Shown in pieces: positions 8,078 through 16,145 of a stretch of 64,000 nt of DNA; the stretch's first letter is position 1; each line of letters opens with the position of its first letter. A model generated the notes under the pieces. The model searched no databases, was not told where the DNA came from, and was given only the letters and a program-made list of their open reading frames with translations. Location: the NCBI GenBank assembly GCA_017794705.1, contig CP051235.1, positions 2,357,010 to 2,421,009 of the forward strand, in the 5' to 3' direction. The translations under genes and the position numbers were made by a program. Source of the DNA: Devosia sp. Its GTDB lineage: Bacteria > Pseudomonadota > Alphaproteobacteria > Rhizobiales > Devosiaceae.

Positions 8078-8629
8078 TTGGTTCGTTCCGGCAGGTCTTC
8101 AAAACGAGCGCAGATTCTTGAAGCGGCGCAGGCCCTGTTCCTGCAGAACGGGTTGCGGGCGACCTCGATGGAGGCCATCGCGCAACACGCCGGCGTGGCC
8201 AAGCCGACGCTTTACAAGCACTTCGCCGACAAGCAGGCGGTGTTTGATGCGTTGTTGACCCGGTTACTGGCGGACCTGAGACAGATCGCCGACGCGGCAC
8301 TTTCCGGTCCGGGCACGGCGTCGGAACGGGTCGCGGCAGCGCTCACCGGCAAGTACAAGTACCTGTTCAATTTCCTCGAGGGTTCGCCGCATGCTGCCGA
8401 ACTCTATATGGCGCCCAAGCGCGACAGTGCGGAAAGCCTCGAGGCGCTGGACCGCTGGCTGAAATTGGAGATTGCAGAAGCTTTTGCCGATGAGGGGCGA
8501 GGCGATGGCGCCAGCCTCGCGCCCCTCTTGATGGCGACGGCGGAAGGCATCTCCCGGCACGTCACCCATGCCGCTGAAATCGGCCCGGCCATCCGGTTTA
8601 CCGTGGACCGGCTGAGCCGGGTTGACTGA
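8078..8629 (+). CDS. TetR/AcrR family transcriptional regulator
   Basis: 183 residues. The N-terminal helix-turn-helix is clear (ILEAAQALFLQNG, then VAKPTLYKHFADKQAVF). The ligand-binding C-terminal part is TetR_C-like and ends with ISRHVTHAAEIG. The start is TTG 8078 with AAGAGG 4 bases upstream; no ATG occurs before the HTH. It is divergent from the aldehyde reductase and separated by a perfect palindrome, so autoregulation plus control of the reductase is the simplest reading. Confidence 0.86.
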   Translation: MVRSGRSSKRAQILEAAQALFLQNGLRATSMEAIAQHAGVAKPTLYKHFADKQAVFDALLTRLLADLRQIADAALSGPGTASERVAAALTGKYKYLFNFLEGSPHAAELYMAPKRDSAESLEALDRWLKLEIAEAFADEGRGDGASLAPLLMATAEGISRHVTHAAEIGPAIRFTVDRLSRVD

Positions 8630-8653
8630 ACCAGATTCCCGTTTGCAGCCTGG

Positions 8654-9871
8654 TCAGGCTGACTGTAACGCGGGCGTCTCGCCGCTGCCTTTCGACTTGA
8701 GGGGCGGGAATGCGAGGGCCATGCCGACTGCGGCAAGGCCAATGGCGGCCGAAGTGATATACAAAAGGTCATAGGTGCCGAACGTGTCGAACAGGTAGCC
8801 GCCGCCCAGTGGACCGAACGACATGCCTATTGCCGAGGTCATCGTGATGGCGCCAAGCACACTTCCCATAACCCTGGGGCTGAAATACTCGCGGGCCAAT
8901 ACGGCATAAAGCGGCATGACACCGCCATATGCGAGCCCGAGCACAGTGCCGAGAAGATAGAAGTGCATCAGTTCGCTGACATAAATATAGATGTAGATTC
9001 CGACGGCTTGCAGGCCGAGGCCGGCGACGATGACCTGCTTGATGCCGAACCGGTCGCCAAGCACGCCAAAGATGACGCGTCCGAACAGACCAACCAGTCC
9101 TTCCACGCTGTAGATGCTGGCGGCAGCCAGCGGCGTGGCGCCGCAAATGATGGCATAGCTGACCGTGTGGAAGATCGGGCCCGAGTGCGCCGCGCAGCAT
9201 AAAAAGAATGTTGCTGCGAGAACGATAAAGGCGGGGCGCCGAAACACCGACCAAAGGTTGCCCAGGCTGTCGGTGCGAGCTTGTGCAGTCTCTTCCGTTT
9301 CCACGGCTTGTGGGGCGGGGCGCAGCACTTGGCTGAGTGGCACAATGATGATGAGCGCGGCTATGGCGGTGAACATCATGGCGCTGCGCCAGCCAAAACT
9401 CTCAATCAGGATACTGGCGACAGGCGTGACTACCATCGGTGCCACCCCGCCCCCGATGGAGACGAGTGAGACCGCAAGTCCACGGTGACGGTCAAACCAG
9501 CCGAGAGTGGTCGCCATGATCGGTGCAAAGAAAGCGCCAAGCGACGCGCCGGCGATAACGCCAAAGGCAATCTGGAAGATCAGCAAGTCCCGGGCGGAAC
9601 TGGCCAGCAACAATCCGCCGCCCAAAAGAAGCGCGCCGAGAAAGACGACCGGCCGCGCGCCAAGGCGGTCGCTCAGCGTTCCCCATCCGAACCCGGCGAC
9701 GCCCATAACGATGAAACAGATGGTCATCGCGGTGGAAATGCCCGCGCGCGACCAGCCGGTTTCATCGGCGATGGGCTGGAGATAGACGGGCAGCGCGAAC
9801 ATGGCGCCCATGGCCGCACAGGTCATCACTGCACCGGCCGCCACGATCAGCCAGCCGTATCGGGAGTCCAT
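8654..9871 (-). CDS. MFS transporter (oxalate/formate or monocarboxylate antiporter-like)
   Basis: 405 residues with about 12 membrane segments. Major facilitator hallmarks are the GTLSDRLGARPVVF loop 2-3 motif and GVLGDRFGIKQ in the second half. The overall pattern (YGWLIVAAG at the start, GWSRAGIS, GMSFGPLGGGYLFD) is that of the MFS branch annotated as monocarboxylate/oxalate-formate transporters. ATG 9871 has CAGGAG 7 bases upstream; an ATG two codons earlier abuts the ribosome site. The gene is divergent from an HxlR-type regulator with a perfect palindrome between. The substrate is unknown. Confidence 0.82.
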   Translation of the reverse strand: MDSRYGWLIVAAGAVMTCAAMGAMFALPVYLQPIADETGWSRAGISTAMTICFIVMGVAGFGWGTLSDRLGARPVVFLGALLLGGGLLLASSARDLLIFQIAFGVIAGASLGAFFAPIMATTLGWFDRHRGLAVSLVSIGGGVAPMVVTPVASILIESFGWRSAMMFTAIAALIIIVPLSQVLRPAPQAVETEETAQARTDSLGNLWSVFRRPAFIVLAATFFLCCAAHSGPIFHTVSYAIICGATPLAAASIYSVEGLVGLFGRVIFGVLGDRFGIKQVIVAGLGLQAVGIYIYIYVSELMHFYLLGTVLGLAYGGVMPLYAVLAREYFSPRVMGSVLGAITMTSAIGMSFGPLGGGYLFDTFGTYDLLYITSAAIGLAAVGMALAFPPLKSKGSGETPALQSA

Positions 9872-9891
9872 TTTCATCTCCTGTGGACTAA

Positions 9892-9914
9892 ACCACTTGC
9901 ATTTCGCAAGTGGT
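9892..9914. promoter_or_regulatory. palindromic operator between MFS and HxlR genes
   Basis: Perfect 9-base arms ACCACTTGC (9892-9900) and GCAAGTGGT (9906-9914) flank ATTTC. It sits 21 bases from the transporter start and 9 bases from the first plausible regulator start, which fits an HxlR-type dimer controlling both genes. Confidence 0.68.
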
Positions 9915-9922
9915 ACACCCAA

Positions 9923-10480
9923 ATGTATGATTATGTAAACTGGAACTTCAGACCGCCCGAACAGAACTGGAAACTGCGCATGCTGATGCGATCCGGATGC
10001 CCCATCAATCTTTCCGCGGAACTGCTGGGTGACCGCTGGAGCCTGGTGGTGCTGAGGGATATCATGTTCGGCAACAAGCGCACCTTTGGCGAATTGCACG
10101 GCACTTCGCTTGAAGGGATCGCAACCAACATGCTGGCCAGCCGCCTGAAGAAACTCACTGATGAAGGCATGCTGTCAACATCGCGCGACCCCCGGCACAA
10201 GCAGCGCTTGTTCTACAGCCTGACGGAAAAGGCGATCGCGTTCGTTCCGGTCATGGTGCAACTGGGCGCCTGGGGGTCCGCCTGGCTGCCTGTCACGCCG
10301 CAGTTCTCAATTCGCGCGATAACGCTTGAAGAAGGCGGCCCGGCCCTTTGGGCCGACTTCCAGCAGGAATTGCGGCACCTGCATCTTGGAAAGAAGGCCC
10401 CCAAACGTTCCGCCACCGCTTTGATGGAGGCGGCATTTGAGAGAGTGGCGGGCAATGAGGCCGCTCATGGGCAGAGCTGA
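9923..10480 (+). CDS. HxlR family winged-helix regulator
   Basis: Up to 185 residues. The family core is obvious: RSGCPINLSAELLGDRWSL, then RDIMFGNKRTFGEL, EGIATNMLASRLKKL and the wing RDPRHKQRLFYSLT. The conserved N-terminal cysteine, used for redox or electrophile sensing in several relatives, is present in SGCPI. The start is uncertain: ATG 9923 lacks a clear ribosome site and ATG 9980 (nearer the core) is possible. Upstream in-frame sequence is antisense to the MFS gene and is not coding. It probably controls the divergent transporter through the palindrome at 9892-9914. Confidence 0.83.
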   Translation: MYDYVNWNFRPPEQNWKLRMLMRSGCPINLSAELLGDRWSLVVLRDIMFGNKRTFGELHGTSLEGIATNMLASRLKKLTDEGMLSTSRDPRHKQRLFYSLTEKAIAFVPVMVQLGAWGSAWLPVTPQFSIRAITLEEGGPALWADFQQELRHLHLGKKAPKRSATALMEAAFERVAGNEAAHGQS

Positions 10481-10492
10481 CCGCGCCCTTGT

Positions 10493-11125
10493 TCAAATCG
10501 TCGAAACCGACTTTTCCGTTCGGCGGCGGGCGACAAACAGATATCGGTGATCCTCAAGCGGCCGACCCCAAAGCGCATCATTGTTGCTGAGGTCACGCGT
10601 CAGGACATGTTCCATCGAATCTGGCAGGGCCGCCAGCAACTCCGTTTCGCTCATGCCGTTGCCCGAGGCGAACAGGCCCTCGATCAGCACCATCCAGCCA
10701 TTCGGACGCAGAAGGTTTTCCCAGTTCGAAAGCGCCGCCCCACGGTCCGGCAGGGCCCAGAGCACCTGTCGGCAGGTGACCAGATCGAAAGAACGGGGTG
10801 GAAAATTCGGAGAAACCGCGTCCTGCACCGAGAAACTCACCTGTTTACCGAACTTGGCGTTTTTGGCCTGGGCCTGTTCGATCATGGCCGGAGAAAAGTC
10901 GATGCCAGTGACCCTGTGCCCCAACTCCGCCAGAGCTAGCGCCAGAGAACCGGTGCCGCAGCCGGCATCCAGAACCTCAAGCGGTCTCTCGGGCAAAACC
11001 TCGGCATAGAGCCGCTTCCATGCAGCGCGGACGGAGGGGTCCGCAAGGCTTTGGTCGGGCCAGAGCCCGTCATACTTGCCGGCGATGGAATCCCAGGTAT
11101 CCGGCGACTGGGCCTTGTGGCTCAC
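10493..11125 (-). CDS. class I SAM-dependent methyltransferase
   Basis: 210 residues. Motif I is VLDAGCGTGS (50-59), followed by GHRVTGIDFSPAMIEQA, FDLVTCRQVLWALPD and NLLRPNGWMVL, the order of a UbiE/methyltransferase-11 type fold. The start is GTG 11125, overlapping the upstream stop by 4 bases (GTGA), so it is translationally coupled to the SAF-domain oxidoreductase. The acceptor substrate cannot be told from sequence; a small-molecule methylation linked to the partner's product is inference. Confidence 0.82.
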   Translation of the reverse strand: MSHKAQSPDTWDSIAGKYDGLWPDQSLADPSVRAAWKRLYAEVLPERPLEVLDAGCGTGSLALALAELGHRVTGIDFSPAMIEQAQAKNAKFGKQVSFSVQDAVSPNFPPRSFDLVTCRQVLWALPDRGAALSNWENLLRPNGWMVLIEGLFASGNGMSETELLAALPDSMEHVLTRDLSNNDALWGRPLEDHRYLFVARRRTEKSVSTI

Positions 11126-12441
11126 GAGGTCAGGCCCAGCATGGCGTCCTGCTCCAGCCTCAGCGCATAGAGCCGGGTCGAGGTGTCCGGTGTGGCATTC
11201 GCCGCCGTCAGGAGCTCGCCTTTCTTGATGGCTGCGGAGACCTTGCCGCCTTCCAGCAGTCCGACCGGCACGGCGGACTGCGCGCGGGCATCCTCGACTG
11301 TCAGGGTGAAGGACCGGTAACAGGTCTCCCCGATCGCATCGAGCGGTTCGCCGGGTTTCAGATCGCGCTTGGCGACCGCGCAGACTTCGGCAACGGGCCG
11401 CGGCAGCGGCACCATTTCAGCCTTGCCGTAGAGCATGATGCGGGCGGCGCTCAGCGGCACTTCCAGTGAGGTCAAATGATAGGGGCGGAAAAATCCGTAA
11501 TAGGGGCCGGTGCCCACATGCAGATCATCCATACGTTCGATGATGCGCGGGTGCTCGGCCTTGACCACCACGAAGACGCCGGGCGCCACGCCCTTGCCGA
11601 TCGTATAGTCCACCACCCCGACAGAATTGAGAATGCCGCCGTCTTCCTTCGGGATGAGCACCGACGGCAGTTGCTCGCGGCTGGCGGTGGGGCCGTGCAT
11701 CCCGGGGATGTCGGGCCTGAGCCCGGTGGCGTTGGCAATGGCCGCCATTTCGACGGCGGTCTTTGAGCCATCGACGAACTCGACCAGCATGCGCGGGTTC
11801 ATATTCCGGCGTTCGGCCTCTTCGCGATAGTCGTCGGGAACCGCGTCATGGTTGAGGGGATTGTTCTTGCCTTTGCCCGCTGAAACGATGGTGTAGCCAA
11901 GCGCCGAGGCGAACTCGATCAGTTCCATGCAGGACGAAGGCTCGTCACCGGCACCGACCGTATAGATCACCCCCAGCTTGTCAGCCTGTTGCTTGAGGTA
12001 AGGGCCGATGGTGACGTCGGCCTCGACATTCATCATCACCACGTGCTTGCCGTGCTGCATGGCAAGCAGGTCATAGTCGGCGGCCACGCCCGGCTTGCCC
12101 GTGGCATCGATGACCACATCGATCAGCGGGTTGGTGACCATCAGCTCCGTGTTCGACGTGATGGCGCAGAGGCCCTGCTCGATGGCAGCAGTGATGGCGC
12201 TTTCGCTGTCGGCCTCCCTGGCCCGTTCGCGGTGACCGTAGGCGATGTCCATGGCGGCCAGCGCCGTATGCGGGCGCCGTGTGCCGATCGCGGCAATTTC
12301 CAACCCCGGCATCAGCATGCCCTGGGTCACCAGATCCGTGCCCATCTCCCCCGAGCCGATGACACCGATGCGAATAGGCGCACCGGTCTCGGCACGTTGC
12401 GCGAGGTCGCGCGCCAGGCCGGTCAGATGGACATTGACCAT
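11122..12441 (-). CDS. NAD(P)-binding oxidoreductase with C-terminal SAF domain (homoserine-dehydrogenase-like, StrU-type)
   Basis: 439 residues. A Rossmann segment IGVIGSGEMGTDL starts near residue 25, VVIDATGKPG follows and the central part resembles the homoserine dehydrogenase NAD domain. The C-terminus (about 345-430) is an SAF domain (VAKRDLKPGEPLDAIG), the module also found in antifreeze-like and FlgA proteins. Proteins of this architecture occur in sugar and polyol catabolism and in aminoglycoside clusters, but no reaction is established that I can name here. ATG 12441 has only a weak ribosome site. It is cotranscribed with the methyltransferase. Confidence 0.72.
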   Translation of the reverse strand: MVNVHLTGLARDLAQRAETGAPIRIGVIGSGEMGTDLVTQGMLMPGLEIAAIGTRRPHTALAAMDIAYGHRERAREADSESAITAAIEQGLCAITSNTELMVTNPLIDVVIDATGKPGVAADYDLLAMQHGKHVVMMNVEADVTIGPYLKQQADKLGVIYTVGAGDEPSSCMELIEFASALGYTIVSAGKGKNNPLNHDAVPDDYREEAERRNMNPRMLVEFVDGSKTAVEMAAIANATGLRPDIPGMHGPTASREQLPSVLIPKEDGGILNSVGVVDYTIGKGVAPGVFVVVKAEHPRIIERMDDLHVGTGPYYGFFRPYHLTSLEVPLSAARIMLYGKAEMVPLPRPVAEVCAVAKRDLKPGEPLDAIGETCYRSFTLTVEDARAQSAVPVGLLEGGKVSAAIKKGELLTAANATPDTSTRLYALRLEQDAMLGLTS

Positions 12442-12559
12442 TAAGAGTTCCCGCTCGTTGAAAGTTGCCCGTTCCTATCATTCCGGCGACAGCGGTCAAA
12501 CAGGGAGGCGGGCACAAAATGCCGGGGAAGGCGAAAATACAGCGCCGTCACACTTATGG

Positions 12560-12575
12560 TTAGCGATTTGTCAAT
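12560..12575. promoter_or_regulatory. CtrA-like half-matching box upstream of the first chemotaxis unit
   Basis: TTAG-N7-TCAAT at 12560-12575 matches 6 of the 9 defined bases of TTAA-N7-TTAAC. It shares TTAGCG and its spacing with the better site ahead of cheD. Alone it would be weak; the pairing raises its value. Confidence 0.35.
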
Positions 12576-12623
12576 GGTTCGTCGCCAAAATCCGGGCAAC
12601 GAACAAACCGGAAATCCCCTTGC

Positions 12624-12917
12624 ATGCCCACCGCAGCGCCTCAAACCATGTCGCTTCCAAAAGTGATTGATCTCGACGTGATGGATGATGTGCGTGAATG
12701 GCTGGTGGAGGCCACGGCGCACGGCGATGTGGACCTCAAGGCTCAGGATATCGAACGCTGTGCCACCAATGCGCTTCTGATGCTGGCCGCCGCCGCCAGG
12801 ACCGCAAAAACAAACGGATACAAACTGAAAATAAGCCAGCCCAGCGACGCCCTCAACGAGGCGATCACCAGACTGGGCATGGGCCACATCTATGCAGATA
12901 TGATCGAGGGTCAATAA
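12624..12917 (+). CDS. STAS-like domain protein at head of chemotaxis operon
   Basis: 97 residues. The pattern fits an anti-sigma-antagonist/STAS fold: a short strand, AQDIERCATNALLMLAAAART in the position of the conserved helix, then KLKISQPSDALNEAITRLGM. The serine normally phosphorylated in SpoIIAA-like proteins is not obvious; ERCATN occupies that spot, so phosphoregulation may be lost or use the threonine. The start could be ATG 12624 or ATG 12648; neither has a strong ribosome site. It ends one base before cheY, so it belongs to the operon. STAS-like proteins in this position occur in alphaproteobacterial che clusters, but their role is poorly known. Confidence 0.68.
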   Translation: MPTAAPQTMSLPKVIDLDVMDDVREWLVEATAHGDVDLKAQDIERCATNALLMLAAAARTAKTNGYKLKISQPSDALNEAITRLGMGHIYADMIEGQ

Positions 12918-12918
12918 G

Positions 12919-13278
12919 ATGCGCGTACTGACCGTGGATGATTCACGGACCATTCTGGCCATGTTGCAGCACACGCTCACAGGGGCGGGCTTTGAAGTGT
13001 TGCAGGCCGCCGACGGCCAGCAGGGGCTGGATGTTCTCAACTACGAGGATGTCGATCTGGTCATCACCGACATCAACATGCCGGTCATGGACGGGATCGA
13101 GTTCATCAAGAATGTGCGGGCGACCGGGCGGCACCAGAGCCTGCCCATCCTGATCCTGACCACGGAAACCAGCCAGGAGAAACGCGAACAGGGCAAGGCG
13201 GCCGGCGGGACGGGCTGGATCGTCAAACCGTTTGACCCCGAAAAGCTTATCAGCGTCATCAAGCGCGTGGTGCATTAA
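12919..13278 (+). CDS. cheY: CheY-type single-domain response regulator
   Basis: 119 residues, a lone receiver domain. The acidic pair is Asp7/Asp8 (TVDDS), the phosphoacceptor is Asp51 (ITDINMPVMDG), the switch Thr lies in ILTTET and the conserved Lys is in WIVKPFDP. It directly precedes cheA, so its phosphodonor is likely that kinase. It is either the motor-binding regulator or the phosphate sink; a second CheY is encoded 6 kb downstream. Confidence 0.93.
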   Translation: MRVLTVDDSRTILAMLQHTLTGAGFEVLQAADGQQGLDVLNYEDVDLVITDINMPVMDGIEFIKNVRATGRHQSLPILILTTETSQEKREQGKAAGGTGWIVKPFDPEKLISVIKRVVH

Positions 13279-13294
13279 CCGATCGGTTTTGTAG

Positions 13295-15565
13295 ATGAGT
13301 GATCTGGACGAATTCCGCGCTACATATTTTGACGAGTGCGCCGAGCTTTTGCTCGAACTTGAAGAACAGTTCGCAGAAATCGAGGACGGGGACCGCAGCG
13401 CAGACCGACTGAATGCGGTGTTCCGGGCCATCCACTCCATTAAGGGCGGCGCGGGTGCCTTCAACTTCACCCGGCTGGTGGAATTCGCCCACAATTTCGA
13501 AACGCTTCTCGATCACGTCCGCGACGGGCGGGTCGAAATGACAGAGGACGTTGCGTCCCTGTGCCTGCGTTCCAACGATATCGTGGCCGACTTTGTCGCC
13601 GCAGCCCGCGAGGAGCGCGAGCTTGACGCCGACTACGGGGCCGAGGAACTGGCCCGGTTCAAGTCGATTTGTGAAGATGAAGATGACGAACCGATGGAAG
13701 AGTTCGACATCGACTTTACCCCGGTTATGGTCGATCTGGACGGCGACAAGGCCGAAACAGATGACGCCGCGGAACCGATTGCCCTCGATCCGGACGAACT
13801 GCCCGACAGTTTCGACGTGCCGCCAATGGGGGGCGAGGGCGAATGGCGGCTAAAGTTCACGCCATATTCGCAGCTTTACGAACGCGCCAATGATCCGCTT
13901 CTGCTGTTCCGCGAACTGACCACGATCGGCGAGGTGAACATCGAGGCCCGGTTGACCGAGCTGCCGGAATTGACGGCATTCGAGGCGTTCGGCGTCTACT
14001 GCTCATGGGACATTTCCATCTCAGGCAAGGATGTGACCGAGGCGCGCATCCGCGAAGTTTTCGAATTCGTCGAGGGCGATTGCGAAATCATCCTGACCGG
14101 CCCGGGCGAAGTGCCCGCCTTTGACATTCCCGACCCGTCCCTTTCGGCAATGGCAGATGCGCCGCCTCTGGTGGTTGAAGACGATGAGCCGACGCCGGAA
14201 GCTTCTGCACCCGCTGATGTCCCTGCGGCCGAAGAAGAAGCGCTGGATGCCGGACTGAGCTTTGCCGATCTGGCCGCAGAACTGGCACCGGCCAAGCCCG
14301 AAAAGCCTGCCAAACCCGAACCCGAACGTGAACCCGCATCCGCTCAGGCACAGGACAGTTCCGCTTCGGCTTCCGCCAAGACCGCCACTGTCCAGTCGAT
14401 CCGCGTCGATCTCGACAAGGTCGACCGCGTGGTCAACATGGTGGGCGAACTGGTGATCACCCAGTCCATGCTGACCCAGCAGATGGATGACAATCTGAAA
14501 TCCCGCTACCAGGAACTGGTGCGCGGTGTCGAAGTTCTGGCCCAGACCACGCGCGGCTTGCAGGATGCGGTCATGGCGATCCGGGCGCAGCCGGTGAAAT
14601 CGGTTTTCTCGCGCATGCCGCGGCTGGTGCGTGAACTCTCCACCAAGACCGGCAAGTCGATCCGGCTCGAAATGGTTGGTGAGCATACCGAAATCGACAA
14701 GACGATCATCGAACAACTGTCCGATCCCTTGACCCACATGATCCGCAATTCCGCCGACCACGGCATTGAAAAGCCAGAGAAGCGGCTTGCGGCGGGCAAG
14801 CCGGAACAGGGCATCATCCGCCTGAGTGCCGAACAGGCCGGCGGCTCGATCCTGATCACGGTGCAGGACGACGGCGCGGGCATCAACCGCGAACGGGTTC
14901 TGCAACTGGCGCGTGATCGCGGCGTCGTCGGCCCGGATCAGCAATTGACAGACGAGCAGATCGACGAACTGATCTTTGCCCCCGGCTTTTCCACTGCTGA
15001 AGCCCTATCCGACATTTCCGGACGTGGCGTGGGCATGGATGTGGTGATCTCCAATATCAAAAAAATCGGCGGCTCGGTGCATGTGCGCTCCTGGCCGGGC
15101 AATGGCACGCGCATGCAGCTGCGCCTGCCGCTCACCCTGGCCGTGCTCGATGTGATGCTGGTGCAGGTCTCGGATTCGCCCTACGTCATTCCGCTCAGTT
15201 CGATCGTTGAAACCCTGCAGAGCCGTCGCGCCGACTTTGGCGTCACGCCAAGCGGCCGCCGGGTGCTGCAGGTGCGCGGCGAATATGTGCAGGTCGTCGA
15301 TCTGGCCACCCGCTTCGAACTGCCGACCAGCGCAGACGAGGAAGAGCGGTTCGTGGTGCTGTGTGAAGCCGATGGCGATTCCAAGGTCGCCGTGGTGGTC
15401 GACGACATTATTGGCCAGCAGCAGGTGGTCATTAAGAGTTTGGAAGAGAATTTCGAGCGTATTGAAGGGATTGCAGGGGGCACCATCCTTGGTGATGGCA
15501 GCGTTGCCCTGATTGTCGATGTGCAAGGTGTGCGTCACACCACCGAACAGAAGTCGGCTGCCTGA
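13295..15565 (+). CDS. cheA: chemotaxis histidine kinase CheA
   Basis: 756 residues with all the CheA parts in order. The N-terminal HPt domain carries His47 (IHSIKGGAGAF). An acidic linker and a regulator-binding-like segment span about 180-270, then an Ala/Pro/Glu linker. The dimerisation helix pair begins with VDRVVNMVGELVITQSML. The ATPase core has HMIRNSADHGIE (N box), DDGAGI (G1) and SGRGVGMDVV (G2), and a CheW-like P5 domain closes the protein. It autophosphorylates on histidine under control of receptors and CheW, then phosphorylates CheY and CheB. ATG 13295 follows cheY by 16 bases. Confidence 0.96.
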   Translation: MSDLDEFRATYFDECAELLLELEEQFAEIEDGDRSADRLNAVFRAIHSIKGGAGAFNFTRLVEFAHNFETLLDHVRDGRVEMTEDVASLCLRSNDIVADFVAAAREERELDADYGAEELARFKSICEDEDDEPMEEFDIDFTPVMVDLDGDKAETDDAAEPIALDPDELPDSFDVPPMGGEGEWRLKFTPYSQLYERANDPLLLFRELTTIGEVNIEARLTELPELTAFEAFGVYCSWDISISGKDVTEARIREVFEFVEGDCEIILTGPGEVPAFDIPDPSLSAMADAPPLVVEDDEPTPEASAPADVPAAEEEALDAGLSFADLAAELAPAKPEKPAKPEPEREPASAQAQDSSASASAKTATVQSIRVDLDKVDRVVNMVGELVITQSMLTQQMDDNLKSRYQELVRGVEVLAQTTRGLQDAVMAIRAQPVKSVFSRMPRLVRELSTKTGKSIRLEMVGEHTEIDKTIIEQLSDPLTHMIRNSADHGIEKPEKRLAAGKPEQGIIRLSAEQAGGSILITVQDDGAGINRERVLQLARDRGVVGPDQQLTDEQIDELIFAPGFSTAEALSDISGRGVGMDVVISNIKKIGGSVHVRSWPGNGTRMQLRLPLTLAVLDVMLVQVSDSPYVIPLSSIVETLQSRRADFGVTPSGRRVLQVRGEYVQVVDLATRFELPTSADEEERFVVLCEADGDSKVAVVVDDIIGQQQVVIKSLEENFERIEGIAGGTILGDGSVALIVDVQGVRHTTEQKSAA

Positions 15566-15584
15566 GGCAGCGAAGTGAGGAAAA

Positions 15585-16073
15585 ATGGAAGCCCTCGAAA
15601 CCCGCGACCACGCCTATGACGGAACTGAAGCCGGCACCGCCAACACGATCCAGCTGATCGCCTTTTCCATCGGCGAGCAGGTCTATGGCGTGGAAATCAC
15701 CACGGTGCGCGAGATCCGTGCCTGGAACGGGGCGACGCCGTTGCCGCGGACCCGCGAGTTCGTACGCGGCGTGATCAACCTGCGCGGCACCATCGTTCCG
15801 ATCTTCGACCTGCGCGCCCGGTTCGGTGACGGTTTGACCGAAACCACCAAGAACCACGTTGTGGTGGTGATGAGTGTCGGCGAAAAATGGGTGGGTGTCC
15901 TCGTTGATGCGGTCAGCGACATCCTGACCATTCCGCGTAACGATGTTCACGCCGTGCCCGAGGGCGACAGCATGGACGCCGAACTCTTGTCCGGGATTGT
16001 CACCCATGACGAAAAGATGGTGGGCCTGATCGACCTTCAGGCGATTGTCTCGGGCGTGTCGATGGACGCCTGA
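15585..16073 (+). CDS. cheW: chemotaxis adaptor CheW
   Basis: 162 residues forming one CheW domain (IAFSIGEQVYGVEITTVREI, TPLPRTREFVRGVINLRG, GVLVDAVSDIL). It links receptors to the CheA P5 domain at the cell pole. The gene starts 19 bases after cheA and is followed by a strong intrinsic terminator, so it ends the first chemotaxis transcript. Confidence 0.95.
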   Translation: MEALETRDHAYDGTEAGTANTIQLIAFSIGEQVYGVEITTVREIRAWNGATPLPRTREFVRGVINLRGTIVPIFDLRARFGDGLTETTKNHVVVVMSVGEKWVGVLVDAVSDILTIPRNDVHAVPEGDSMDAELLSGIVTHDEKMVGLIDLQAIVSGVSMDA

Positions 16074-16100
16074 ACGTAACGACAGTTTCAGGAATACAAC

Positions 16101-16125
16101 AGCCGGCCCTCGGGCCGGCTTTTTG
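16101..16125 (+). terminator. intrinsic terminator after cheW
   Basis: Perfect stem AGCCGGCC / GGCCGGCT (16101-16108 and 16113-16120) with loop CTCG, followed by TTTTTG. Confidence 0.9.
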
Positions 16126-16145
16126 TTGTGTGGATCAGGGAGAAG

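Noticed and set aside
8646..8661. Hairpin CAGCCTG-GT-CAGGCTG between TetR and MFS genes
   Set aside because: Symmetric, but overlaps the MFS stop and lacks a T-run in either direction, so I do not call it a terminator.
9872..10099. N-terminal extension of the MFS transporter
   Set aside because: It would be antisense to the HxlR coding core and cover the palindromic operator; the ATG at 9871 has a good ribosome site.
14021..14944. 307-codon minus-strand open frame inside cheA
   Set aside because: It is a shadow of the CheA ATPase and linker region; it has no ribosome site and no recognisable motif.
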